Part shown: in pieces, positions 8,635 to 18,300 of the stretch
Layout: every line of letters begins with the position of its first letter
Numbering within the stretch: position 1 is the stretch's first letter
The notes under the pieces: model-generated
What the model was told of the DNA's origin: nothing
The model's database searches: none
What the model saw: only the letters and a program-made list of their open reading frames with translations
NCBI GenBank assembly: GCA_020435965.1
Contig: JAGQYS010000026.1
Location: forward strand, 1 to 64,000
DNA from: Flavobacteriaceae bacterium
GTDB taxonomy: Bacteria; Bacteroidota; Bacteroidia; Flavobacteriales; Flavobacteriaceae
Direction: 5' to 3'
Length of the DNA stretch: 64,000 nt
Position numbers and translations under genes: made by a program

Positions 8635-9201
8635 ATGAAAAGAAGCATTATTACCATTCTGCTTTGCGGATTTGTTTTTGCTTGTTTTGGGCAAAAAGTA
8701 ACGGATTCAATTCCTCAAAATAAATCCACATATTTGTTTTTTGATTTTTCTCAAGGTGTTGTTGTTGGAGATATTAATGGATTTGGTTATGGTTTATCAG
8801 GAAATTATCAAAACAATAAGGATTTATTTTCAATAAGAACTAATTATATTTTTGAATTCTCAGATATTTGGGCTACTCTTTTTCAAAACAAAGAAGGAAC
8901 GTCTATTAATGAATATGCCTTGCTTTATGGAAAGCGATTTGTTTTCAATGATTCTTCTTTAAGTATCTCAATCGGAATATCATCTAATCTGTGGAAATAT
9001 GATGCTAAAGAAAATGATACTAAAGTTGTAAAAAGAAAATCTTATATTGGTTTACCAATTGAGATTACTGGATTAGGTTTTGACAAAAAAGCTGAGAAAA
9101 TGGGTATACTTATAGGAGCAAAGCTATTTAGCAATATTGGCAAAGCATCTTACGTTGGTATAGCAATCAACTTCAGTATTGGCAAACATAAAAGACACTA
9201 A
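8635..9201 (+). CDS. Exported protein, unknown; probable small outer-membrane beta-barrel
   Basis: No family is recognised. The 188-residue product begins with a signal peptide (MKRSIITILLCGFVFACFGQ), with likely cleavage after the Gln-containing end as is common in Bacteroidetes. The rest alternates Phe/Tyr/Gly-rich strands (TYLFFDFSQGVVVGD, GYGLSGNY, and a closing VGIAINFSIG strand), which suggests a small outer-membrane beta-barrel. The ATG at 8635 is preferred over an upstream start at 8587 because the latter precedes the promoter box and lacks a signal peptide. It ends 1 bp before the LD-carboxypeptidase gene, so the two are probably co-transcribed. Confidence 0.5.
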   Translation: MKRSIITILLCGFVFACFGQKVTDSIPQNKSTYLFFDFSQGVVVGDINGFGYGLSGNYQNNKDLFSIRTNYIFEFSDIWATLFQNKEGTSINEYALLYGKRFVFNDSSLSISIGISSNLWKYDAKENDTKVVKRKSYIGLPIEITGLGFDKKAEKMGILIGAKLFSNIGKASYVGIAINFSIGKHKRH

Positions 9202-9202
9202 A

Positions 9203-10186
9203 ATGATAAAAACGTACATAGGTTTACTTTGTTTATATTTAACCACTTTTAATTGTTATTCACAAACTAAAATGATACAACCTCAATATTTAAAAGCTGG
9301 TGATACAGTTGCTATTGTTGCACCTTCTGGTGTTTTAAATGGTCGCGACAAAGAAGTTAATCAAGCCAAAGAATTACTTAGAAGTTGGGGACTTAATGTG
9401 GTTGTTGGAGACCATGTATTTAACAAAGCCAATCACTTTGCTGGAACAGATAATGAACGTGCTGAAGACTTTCAAAAGGCTTTAGATAATCTGAATATAA
9501 AAGCCATTTGGTGTGCAAGAGGTGGTTATGGCACTGTGAGGGTAATTGATAAATTAGACTATACAAAATACAAAGACAACCCTAAATGGATTATTGGTTA
9601 TTCTGATATTACAGCCATTCACAATCAGTTGAATATTGAAGGCAGCGAATCTATTCATGCCATGATGTGTACTAGTTTAACTGATGATTTATCTGAGATT
9701 GAAGATGCTCTGGAAACCTTTAAATGCGCTTTGTTTGGCAAGTCTTTAAACTACTCAGTTGATGGTTCATCATATAACAAAACAGGAAACGTTACTGCAC
9801 CTTTAGTTGGTGGCAATTTAACGTTACTACATACTATGTTAGGCTCTAAAACTAGCATTGACACTTCTGGAAAAATTTTATTTATTGAAGAAATTGGAGA
9901 ATATAAATATCATATTGATAGAATGCTGCAAAGCCTTAAACGTGCTGGCTACTTTGAAAATTTAAAAGGTCTTATAGTTGGCGATATGAGTAAAATGCGT
10001 AAAAACACGACACCTTGGGGAACATCCATAGAGCAATTAATATTAGATGCGGTTGCGGAATATGATTTTCCAGTTCTATTTCATTTTCCTGCTGGACATG
10101 AAGATGATAACAGAGCCTTAATTTTAGGACGAACGATTCAGTTAACAGTTGGCAAAGATAAATCTACAGTTATTTTTGAGGATTGA
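9203..10186 (+). CDS. LD-carboxypeptidase (muramoyltetrapeptide carboxypeptidase, peptidase S66)
   Basis: Enzymes of this family remove the terminal D-Ala from peptidoglycan tetrapeptides during murein recycling or remodelling. The product is 327 residues from the ATG at 9203 and has a signal peptide (MIKTYIGLLCLYLTTFNCYS), so it acts outside the cytoplasm. The catalytic Ser134 lies in IIGYSD. The Glu region is FIEEIGEYKYHIDRM, and the His lies in FHFPAGHEDDNRALILG, completing the Ser-Glu-His triad of S66. The ARGGYG motif near residue 105 is also typical. An earlier start at 9179 would overlap the upstream gene and hide the signal peptide. Confidence 0.88.
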   Translation: MIKTYIGLLCLYLTTFNCYSQTKMIQPQYLKAGDTVAIVAPSGVLNGRDKEVNQAKELLRSWGLNVVVGDHVFNKANHFAGTDNERAEDFQKALDNLNIKAIWCARGGYGTVRVIDKLDYTKYKDNPKWIIGYSDITAIHNQLNIEGSESIHAMMCTSLTDDLSEIEDALETFKCALFGKSLNYSVDGSSYNKTGNVTAPLVGGNLTLLHTMLGSKTSIDTSGKILFIEEIGEYKYHIDRMLQSLKRAGYFENLKGLIVGDMSKMRKNTTPWGTSIEQLILDAVAEYDFPVLFHFPAGHEDDNRALILGRTIQLTVGKDKSTVIFED

Positions 10187-10189
10187 TTT

Positions 10190-10771
10190 TTAATTTTTAC
10201 AAAAATCATTTTTAAGCTTCACTTCGTTTAGCGTTTCCCATACCTCATCTTCATAAGGCTTTGGAGAAAACTTAAAATGGATGATAGTTTTACTTTCTTC
10301 TTTACAATGATAAGTCTTAACAATCACATTTAAAGTCATTGGTTTTTTGGTGTAACGTGTATCGTGTGTTTTTACCTTGCCTATAAATTCTGATTCATTT
10401 TTTCTAATAAAGACGGCGTTTGTTTTTCGCAAGGGTTTATCGTCTATTTTATAAAAATCAAGACCCAATAACCCATCAAAATAATATTGAATGTTTTTTT
10501 CTAAATCATTAGTGGTTACATCTTCAATATTGTTAATGTTCCAAGCCCAAACATAAGACCAAAAATTTGGACTATCCTCTTTAGACCAACCTTGAGGAAA
10601 ACGTAAATCTTCAAACCCTTCATATTTAATTTCTTGTGCAAAACCTATTGGAAATTCAATAATTTCTTTTATCCAAGTGCTATCGTTTTCAAAAACTTCG
10701 AGATTTTGTTTTTCTTGTGCAAAAAGTATTGCATTGAGGCATAATACAAGTATTGTTATGTAATGTTTCAT
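10190..10771 (-). CDS. Exported protein of unknown function, paired with an S41 peptidase gene
   Basis: I do not recognise this family. The 193-residue product has a signal peptide (MKHYITILVLCLNAILFAQ) and a compact mixed alpha/beta domain with aromatic motifs (PQGWSKEDSPNFWSYVWAWN). A single cysteine lies near residue 154 and another in the last four residues. Its start codon lies 2 bp after the stop of the S41-type peptidase gene, so both are almost certainly on one transcript. Its 3' end nearly abuts the convergent LD-carboxypeptidase gene, with only 3 bp between stops and no visible terminator. Confidence 0.5.
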   Translation of the reverse strand: MKHYITILVLCLNAILFAQEKQNLEVFENDSTWIKEIIEFPIGFAQEIKYEGFEDLRFPQGWSKEDSPNFWSYVWAWNINNIEDVTTNDLEKNIQYYFDGLLGLDFYKIDDKPLRKTNAVFIRKNESEFIGKVKTHDTRYTKKPMTLNVIVKTYHCKEESKTIIHFKFSPKPYEDEVWETLNEVKLKNDFCKN

Positions 10772-10773
10772 AT

Positions 10774-12498
10774 TTATTGATTGCTATTGATTAAACTGAT
10801 TGTGAATTCTTTTACTGTATCCACGTTATTTAAATAATCGTCTATGTTTTGGGTAGCCTGATAATGAGGTAAGATCCCTTTTTCATCAGGAAGCTCCACT
10901 CCATGAAGTCGTGACTCAGTATTTGCAACATAAAACACCAATTTGGTATTGGTTAGTCTGCAAACTGTTTGCCCTGCTGTACACATTTGGTTAGAGCCAA
11001 GTTCTTCGCCTACAATGGTTCCTAACTTGTGATGTTTTGCAAGTGCCATAAAATGTCCTGTAGTGGATTTTCCATTGCCATCAATCAAAAAGTAAAGCTG
11101 CCCATTAAAAGGGTTGGCATGAGGCTTTATGTTTTCATCAGTAAAATAAGTAAATGGTTTATTCATCAAGTATTTTAACAGATAGATACTGGATTCTGCC
11201 GAACCTCCTCCATTAAACCTGAGGTCAATAATTAAATTTTTGGTGCTTTGTTCTTTTAATTTCTTGAAGCTTTTGTCAATAAATGTTTCAAACTCATTTA
11301 AATTATTCCAAGGGTAAAAGTTAAATGAAGATATGGTTAAAATTGCAGTGTCATTGTTTTCTAAAAACTCTAAACACAAGTTGCTCTCACACTTTTTAAT
11401 TGACGCGTCTGCATAAGGAGCTTTAAATGTTTGTGTTTGTTTCAATACAATAGGGTTTGCTTTACTATTTACTTTTATTGAGTATGACTCTGGAAAACCA
11501 AGAGCATAAGGAATCATTTCTGTTGACCAAGCATTGAAAAAATGCACTTTACTGGTTTGAACATAACCTTGGGACTCTATGTGCCTAAATATATCATCTA
11601 CTAATTTTGAAACCTCAACACCATTGATGCTTGTTATTTCGTCTTTAATATTCACTTTATCAGCATTACTCATAGCATCAATTACAAATAGTTTACCCTC
11701 AACTAATCGAGTTTGTAATGGAAAAACCAGAGGTTTGCTAATCATTGTGCTTTCTTGAGAAAAACTTCCCAATGAAGTGTGCGAACAGTTTATACTGGCA
11801 ATAATTTCACTGCAATGCCAAATAAAGTCACCAAAGGTTGTCGATTCAGTAATTAACTCTTTCTTGGTTTCAATAAGGTTTAAGAAATCATCTTTAGCAA
11901 TAAATTTTAAAGCATTTGGGTGAACTTCTAATAGCTTGCTTCCTAACTGGTCTAAATCGTCCTTATAATCTTGTACAGAATACACCTTGACGAATTTTTC
12001 GGCTGGAGTTAACTGTTTTTTGTTTGGAAACTTAATGCGTTCAATTTGGTCTTCAGCATTAAAATTATCAGGATTTAACTCTAAAGATTTTTCGTAGTTT
12101 AAAAGTGCAAGTTCCATATCTCCGTTTACCATGTAACCTTCACCAAGACTATCATAAGGGTTTGATGATTCTGGAAATTCGGCCACAATAAGTTTAAATA
12201 TCTCAATGGCTTCTTCAACCTGATTGCTCCATAAAAAAGAATAGCCATACATTGTCAGTTCATCTTCGTTATCAAAATTATAGCTTTCAGGGTTTTCTTT
12301 CTTTAGTTTATAATAAAGCTCTATTTGTTTTTCTATTGAAAGTTGTGAGTTTTCTTTTAGCGTATTAGAAATAGAAATTAGTCCTTTACTATTAGCACTA
12401 GTGCTTTCATTATTAGTGGAATTAGCAGTAGTATTTTTATGTCCACAACTAAATAGTAAAGCTACAATTAGAATTTTAAGCGCATTACGTTTTCCCAT
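10774..12498 (-). CDS. TPR lipoprotein with S41-family (tail-specific-protease-like) peptidase domain
   Basis: This 574-residue protein starts with a lipoprotein signal (LIVALLFSC, Cys18). Tetratricopeptide-like helices follow (about residues 60-165: EAIEIFKLIVAEFPESSNPY, then DMELALLNYEKSLELNPDNF). The C-terminal half is S41-like: NLIIDLRFNGGGSAESSIYL (about residues 420-440) and LYFLIDGNGKSTTGHF, where the Ser of STTGHF aligns with the nucleophile. VGEELGSNQ matches the strand that usually holds the catalytic Lys, but no Lys is seen there. Activity is therefore uncertain. It is transcribed divergently from the membrane winged-helix regulator at 12618, a likely partner. Confidence 0.7.
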   Translation of the reverse strand: MGKRNALKILIVALLFSCGHKNTTANSTNNESTSANSKGLISISNTLKENSQLSIEKQIELYYKLKKENPESYNFDNEDELTMYGYSFLWSNQVEEAIEIFKLIVAEFPESSNPYDSLGEGYMVNGDMELALLNYEKSLELNPDNFNAEDQIERIKFPNKKQLTPAEKFVKVYSVQDYKDDLDQLGSKLLEVHPNALKFIAKDDFLNLIETKKELITESTTFGDFIWHCSEIIASINCSHTSLGSFSQESTMISKPLVFPLQTRLVEGKLFVIDAMSNADKVNIKDEITSINGVEVSKLVDDIFRHIESQGYVQTSKVHFFNAWSTEMIPYALGFPESYSIKVNSKANPIVLKQTQTFKAPYADASIKKCESNLCLEFLENNDTAILTISSFNFYPWNNLNEFETFIDKSFKKLKEQSTKNLIIDLRFNGGGSAESSIYLLKYLMNKPFTYFTDENIKPHANPFNGQLYFLIDGNGKSTTGHFMALAKHHKLGTIVGEELGSNQMCTAGQTVCRLTNTKLVFYVANTESRLHGVELPDEKGILPHYQATQNIDDYLNNVDTVKEFTISLINSNQ

Positions 12499-12545
12499 AA
12501 CCTTTTATTTATTTTGGTAAATCTAGTTTGACACTCCAAAATAAA

Positions 12546-12600
12546 TGTCAAAAAAGTGTAAAAGATGTGTCAACAACTGTAAAAAGTCGTGAAATTGTCT
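12546..12600 (+). promoter_or_regulatory. Phased TGT(C/A)A direct repeats between the S41 gene and the wHTH regulator
   Basis: Four units, TGTCA (12546), TGTAA (12557), TGTCA (12568) and TGTAA (12578), occur with spacings of 11, 11 and 10 bp. A fifth TGTC lies at 12596. OmpR/PhoB-type winged helices bind direct repeats with this geometry (the Pho box is TGTCA-N6-TGTCA). The array lies between two divergent genes, one of which encodes a protein with exactly this DNA-binding fold. Confidence 0.5.
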
Positions 12601-12617
12601 TTTTTTTACAATTAATT

Positions 12618-13466
12618 ATGAATAGTTGTACCAAATACCTATTTAAGAGCTTAGTTTTAATAGTGCTTTTGACTAGTCTAATATCATGTTCTAATAATAA
12701 TGAAGAGCTGACAGAAGTAACCAAAGTAGCACTACGCGATGTTGGCCATAAACTTCTTTTATCTAACCAAGATTCAACATCTGTAGTAAAACCTATCTTA
12801 GCTTTTGAGAATTCAATGTTTCAATTGTCTTTTGAAGAGTCTTTATCCATTCACCCAGATACTTTAGTAAAAATTGTAAAAAACAGTTTTCAAAAAGCTG
12901 ATTTATCAGGTCATTATTTAACTGAAGTAAAACAATGTGATGATGGTGAAGTTGCTTATAGTTATGAAATAAAACAAGATATTGAAAATGATATTATACC
13001 ATGTGGTGGAAGGCAATTAGAAAAAGCTTGTTATATAATTAATGTTAGATTTACTAAAAGAAGTATTAGCGTAAAGCCTTTATACATTATACTATTTGCA
13101 GGTTTTTTGGTTTTAGCTCTAGTTTTTTATAAAAGAAAAAACAAACCGCTTAGTGTGGTAAAAAATGAAAACTATGCTGAAATAGGCAGTTATCAATTTT
13201 ACCCAGATCAAAACAAACTGGTAAAGAAGGCAACAGAAATTAGTCTTTCCAAAAAAGAATGTGAGCTATTGGAAATCTTGGCGGCTAACCCAAACCAAAT
13301 TGTAAAACGTGATGAATTAGAAAAAAGAGTTTGGGAAGATAATGGTGTTGTTGTTGGTAGAAGCTTAGATACTTATATATCTAAACTTCGCAAGAAACTG
13401 CAAGACGATGATTCTGTTAAAATAACCAATATTCATGGAGTTGGTTATAAATTGGAGGTCTCCTAG
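12618..13466 (+). CDS. Membrane-anchored winged-helix (OmpR/PhoB-type) transcription regulator
   Basis: From the ATG at 12618 the product has 282 residues. It begins with a lipoprotein-like signal (LLTSLISC, Cys24). A periplasmic domain of about 130 residues follows, with cysteines at 107, 129 and 138. One membrane helix (about 154-171) leads to a cytoplasmic winged-helix domain (about 188-282) with LSKKECELLEILAANPNQIV, RDELEKRVW, and GRSLDTYISKLRKKL ending in IHGVGYKL. The topology is ToxR/CadC in reverse: sensor first, DNA-binding domain last. It is divergent from the TPR-S41 lipoprotein, and phased TGT repeats lie between them. An upstream start at 12528 would bury the signal and is rejected. 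Confidence 0.75.
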   Translation: MNSCTKYLFKSLVLIVLLTSLISCSNNNEELTEVTKVALRDVGHKLLLSNQDSTSVVKPILAFENSMFQLSFEESLSIHPDTLVKIVKNSFQKADLSGHYLTEVKQCDDGEVAYSYEIKQDIENDIIPCGGRQLEKACYIINVRFTKRSISVKPLYIILFAGFLVLALVFYKRKNKPLSVVKNENYAEIGSYQFYPDQNKLVKKATEISLSKKECELLEILAANPNQIVKRDELEKRVWEDNGVVVGRSLDTYISKLRKKLQDDDSVKITNIHGVGYKLEVS

Positions 13467-13564
13467 AAAATAATACTACTTAAATTGTTATCTTGATAAA
13501 AGTTAAAATTGAATACTAATAAAACGTGAAAGTTGGTTAAGACTCCTGCTTTCTCTGGAACTTG

Positions 13565-13924
13565 ATGGCACAACACAACGAACTTGGCAAAAAAGGCGAA
13601 CAGCTTGCAGTAGATTATTTATTAAAAAATAATTACACCATTATTGAACGTAATTACCGATTTGACAAAGCCGAAGTTGACATCATTGCCAAAAAAAATG
13701 AAACCCTTGCCATCATAGAAGTTAAAACACGTTCTACTTCAGATTTTGGTGACCCTCAGGATTTTGTAAAACCTAAGCAGATACAACGTCTCGTAAAAGC
13801 AGTTGATGAGTATGTAACTGAAAATGACCTAGACGTTGAAATCAGGTTTGATATTATAGCCATTGTAAAAACCGGAAAGGGTTATGATATTGAGCATTTG
13901 GAGAACGCTTTTTATCATTTTTAA
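13565..13924 (+). CDS. YraN family protein (UPF0102), restriction-endonuclease-like fold
   Basis: This 119-residue protein has the characteristic motifs GKKGEQLAVDYLLKN, IIERNYRF, AEVDIIAK and AIIEVKTRS. Together they form the E...D...E-x-K active-site pattern of the PD-(D/E)XK nuclease-like fold; the true role of YraN is not established. The ATG at 13565 is preferred over the TTG one codon earlier. The last 4 bases overlap the tail of the convergent TlpA-like gene, so the two stop codons interlock and no terminator separates them. Confidence 0.85.
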   Translation: MAQHNELGKKGEQLAVDYLLKNNYTIIERNYRFDKAEVDIIAKKNETLAIIEVKTRSTSDFGDPQDFVKPKQIQRLVKAVDEYVTENDLDVEIRFDIIAIVKTGKGYDIEHLENAFYHF

Positions 13925-15246
13925 TTACTAAAATGTTCCCTTAGTTCAATAATATCATTTGGTTTTGCAATGATTTTTTTGTCTTTATCTAACACAAAAT
14001 ATGTTGGAGTTGCATTCACATTATAAAGCACACTTAATTTATTAGTCCATTTTCCTAAACCTAACACATGTATAAATTCTGGATAAGTACCAATCAACTT
14101 TTTCCAATTAGTGGACGAATCTTCCAAACCAATGGCAATCACCTGTAGTTTTCCTTTTTGTTGTACTTTAATAAACTTTTGCAACTGCGGAATTTCTTGC
14201 ATACAATGGCTACAACTACTACTCCAAAACACAACTACATATTGATTGGCTGTATTTAAAGCACTTAACTTGGTTTTAGTAGTCACATCACCAAAAGTTT
14301 TTTCAAATGAAAAATCTGGTGCTACAGTTCCTAATGAGGTGTTTTTAAATTTTTTCAATGCCTCAACCAAGGCCTTGTCTTGGGTTTTTTCAGCAATTGG
14401 TATTAAGTATTTATCTGAAATGTAATTGGCTGTGGTTTCTAAACTTAAATCGGCCATTTGCTGCCATAAAATAGTTAACAATGATTTTTTAGTGGAAAGC
14501 TTAGCTTCTTGCATTTCTTCAAAAACATCATCAATGTTGGCGCGATAGGTTTCTAAGTCATCCTTGTTTTCATCTGTCATACCAAACACATAGCTTGTAA
14601 TTCTTTCAGATAAAAAATTGGAGCTTTGCAAAAGCTCATTATTAAAGTCAATGTAACTAAAATAATAGTCCTTAAAATTTCTCACATACTCCTTAACAGT
14701 TTCATACTTTTTTGGAATATAAGGTTTGTTAGCTTTAATAAATACTGAGGCAATGGTACCTTTAGCAGTTTTTTCATATCTACTTTGAATTTCTGCCTGT
14801 TTTTTAAAAATCTTTACCAATGACAAAGTATCCTTTGAAGTTGACTTAAAGTAATCTCCAATGCTTTGCCCAATCGCTTCCATGTCTCTAGTATAAGAAC
14901 CTATTAAATTATTTTCAACGGATTTTATAAAGTTAACACCAATTTCTTGGTCAAAAGCAAGTTCAATATTTTCTTTTGCATTATAAATAATATCAAAATT
15001 GTACTCTTCTTGTGGCAAAGCGTAAACCAATCTGTACATGCCTTTTGTAACTGTTGAGTCTAGCTTAAAAGTAAACTTGCCAGCTTTAATTTCGGCATTG
15101 TTTACATACACCATACTTTCAGGTGTTACCTTATAAAGCAATGCGTAGTTATATTCATCAGCAGGTGAAAAAGTTCCTTTAATGGTGTATTGTGCCATTA
15201 AAAAAGTTGGAAGTAAAGTAAAGATGAAAATTAGTTTTTTCAACAT
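13921..15246 (-). CDS. Exported TlpA-like thioredoxin-fold disulphide reductase
   Basis: From the ATG at 15246 (MLKKLIFIFTLLPTFLMAQ signal) the product has 441 residues. An N-terminal DUF4369-like beta domain (YTIKGTFSPADEYNYALLYK) and a helical middle precede a C-terminal AhpC-TSA/thioredoxin domain. The redox motif is CSHC in VFWSSSCSHCMQEIPQLQKF, with a cis-Pro region in NVNATPTYFV. Such proteins reduce periplasmic disulphides, often in c-type cytochrome or metal-protein maturation. The upstream in-frame start at 15288 lacks a signal at its N-terminus and is rejected. The 3' end overlaps yraN by 4 bp. Confidence 0.8.
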   Translation of the reverse strand: MLKKLIFIFTLLPTFLMAQYTIKGTFSPADEYNYALLYKVTPESMVYVNNAEIKAGKFTFKLDSTVTKGMYRLVYALPQEEYNFDIIYNAKENIELAFDQEIGVNFIKSVENNLIGSYTRDMEAIGQSIGDYFKSTSKDTLSLVKIFKKQAEIQSRYEKTAKGTIASVFIKANKPYIPKKYETVKEYVRNFKDYYFSYIDFNNELLQSSNFLSERITSYVFGMTDENKDDLETYRANIDDVFEEMQEAKLSTKKSLLTILWQQMADLSLETTANYISDKYLIPIAEKTQDKALVEALKKFKNTSLGTVAPDFSFEKTFGDVTTKTKLSALNTANQYVVVFWSSSCSHCMQEIPQLQKFIKVQQKGKLQVIAIGLEDSSTNWKKLIGTYPEFIHVLGLGKWTNKLSVLYNVNATPTYFVLDKDKKIIAKPNDIIELREHFSN

Positions 15247-15357
15247 TTTGCTATTTATAATTAAGACCCTTGTTTGCTTAAAGGTCACAGCTTTATTTTA
15301 ATTTCTTTTATTCAATAATCAAGCCATCATAACGACGAGTCTGAATAATTTTTTCTT

Positions 15358-18300
15358 TTATTGTTTAACTATTGGTTGTAACACCTTTAAAGCTTTATCA
15401 ACCGATTTAACGTTGTCAAAAGTAAGCAATAAACGTAAACCTTGACGTGTCTGTTTTTCTTTCATTTTACAAGCCGTTGGATTCGCTTGAATGTATTGCA
15501 ATACTTTTGTGAAACCAGTACTTTGATAAAAACTACTCTGTTGGTCTTTTATAAAATAGCCAACTAGCTTGTTGTGCTTCATTACAATTTTTTCAAAGCC
15601 TAATTTTGTGGCTATCCATTTTATTCGAACGCTATTTAATAAATCTACAACTTGAATTGGCATATCTCCAAAACGATCAACTAATCGCGACTCAAAGGCT
15701 TTTAGTTCTTCTTCGTTTTTAAGCTCGTTTAACTCAGTATATAAATTTAAACGTTCTGCAATATTATTCACATAATCATCAGGAAACAACAATTCAAAAT
15801 CAGTATCGATCGTAATATCTTTAACGTAAACTTTTTCTTTGCCTTGATCATTATACAAATCTTTAAATTCGTTCTCTTTGAGTTCTTCTATAGCTTCGTT
15901 TAAAATTTTCTGATAAGTATCAAAACCAATTTCATTAATAAAACCACTTTGTTCTCCACCAAGCAAGTCACCTGCTCCACGAATTTCTAAGTCTTTCATT
16001 GCTATATTAAAACCGCTTCCTAATTCTGTATGTTGCTCTAGTGCAGTAATACGTTTTCTAGCATCATTTGTCATTGCAGAATATTCAGGAGTAATAAAAT
16101 AACAAAAAGCTTTTTTGTTACTTCGACCAACACGACCACGCATTTGATGCAAATCACTTAACCCAAAATTATTGGCATTGTTAATGAAAATAGTGTTAGC
16201 ATTTGGGACATCCAAGCCACTTTCAACAATAGTTGTACTTACTAAGACATCAAACTCGCCATTCATAAAGGCTAACATTAAATGCTCCAGTTTTTTGCCT
16301 TCCATTTGTCCATGACCAATTCCAATTTTGGCATCAGGCACTAATCGCTGAATCATTCCAGCAACTTCTTTAATGTTTTCTATTCGGTTATGAATAAAGA
16401 ATATTTGACCTCCTCGTTGAATTTCGTAACTCACAGCATCTCTGATGGTTTCTTCATTAAAACGAATAACATGACTCTCTATTGGATAACGGTTTGGTGG
16501 TGGTGTTGTGATGACTGACAAATCTCTTGCAGCCATTAAACTAAACTGAAGTGTGCGTGGAATTGGTGTGGCAGTAAGGGTTAATACATCTACATTTTCT
16601 TTAATGGTTTTGAGTTTTTCTTTTACAGCAACTCCAAATTTTTGTTCTTCATCAACTATTAAAAGCCCTAAATCTTTAAACTTCACATTTTTATTTACTA
16701 GTTGATGTGTACCAATAACAATATCAAGACTTCCTTTTTCAAGGCTTTCTAAAGTTTCACGTTTTTGTTTTGCAGACCTAAATCTATTTAAATAACTAAT
16801 AGTTACTGGAAAATCTTTAAGCCGTTCTGTCAAAGTTCTGTAATGCTGATAAGCAAGAATAGTTGTTGGCACTAAAATGGCAACTTGTTTGCCATTATCA
16901 ACAGCTTTAAAAGCTGCTCTTATGGCCACTTCGGTTTTACCAAATCCTACATCACCACAAACCAAGCGATCCATTGGCTGTTCGCTTTCCATGTCTGCTT
17001 TAATATCAGCAGTCGCAGTAATTTGGTCAGGAGTGTCTTCGTATAAAAAAGAGGCTTCCAACTCATGTTGCATGTAACTATCTGGTCTGTACTGAAATCC
17101 TTTTTCAAGCTTTCGCTTAGCGTAGAGTTTGATAAGGTTAAACGCAATTTCCTTAACTCGTGATTTTGTTTTTTGTTTTAATGTTTTCCAAGCTTTGCTA
17201 CCTAGCTTATAAATTTTTGGTGGCTTACCATCTTTCCCATTAAACTTGGTGATTTTATGTAAAGAATGGATACTTAAATACAACACATCGCGTTCACCAT
17301 AGACCAACTTAATCGCCTCTTGTTTTTTGCCTTCTACTTCAATTTTTTGCAAACCTCCAAAACGACCAATACCATGATCTATATGTGTTACATAATCTCC
17401 AACATCAAGATTAGTAAGTTCTTTTAAGGTAATGGCTTGTTTTTTGGCATAACCATTTTTAAGATGAAACTTATGGTAACGTTCAAAAATTTGATGATCT
17501 GTATAGCACACTACTTTATTATCGTGATCTATAAATCCTTGATATAAAGACAATACAAAAGTATTGTAATGAACATCTTGTTCTATACTTCGGCTTTGTT
17601 CTGTACCAACATCATCAAAAATATCATGAAACCGTTTTGCTTGTTGCTCAGAAATGCAGCTTAAATAATTTGTATAACCTTTATTATGATTACTTTTTAA
17701 ATTTTCAATTAATAAATCAAATTGTTTATTAAATGATGGTTGTGGTGAGATGTTAAACGTTACTACTTGAGAGTTATCTGAATCTTGGTTGCTGAGCATT
17801 GTCGAAGCACCAAATTCAACCAAACTAAAATTTAAAAACTGTTTTTTTAATACTTCTGAATTGCAGAAAAGTTCTTCAGGTTTTGCATGTTTAATATCTG
17901 ATGGCAAATTGTTAAATGTCCCTACTGCTTTAGTATAAAACTCATCGATTCTTGGAAATAAGACATCTGTATTTTTTATAAAGACAACTGTTTTTTGAGC
18001 GATGTAATCTAGAAAACTTTGTCTGCTTTCTTCTAGAAATTTATTTGCAACATTAGGAATGATGTTTATTTTTTTTACCTGTTCAGTTGATAGTTGCGTT
18101 TCAACATCAAATGTCCTTATACTGTCTACTTCATCTCCGAAAAACTCAATGCGATAAGGCTCATCATGTGAAAAAGAAAACACATCAACAATACCACCAC
18201 GCACTGAAAACTCACCAGGTTCCGTAACAAAATCAACGCGTTTAAAGTGATACTCAAACAGCATTTCGTTTACAAAATCAATAGAGAGATTATCGTTAAG

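Noticed and set aside
12528..12617. An upstream start for the winged-helix regulator
   Set aside because: It would put 30 polar residues before the signal peptide and cover the phased repeat array; the ATG at 12618 gives a normal lipoprotein-like start.
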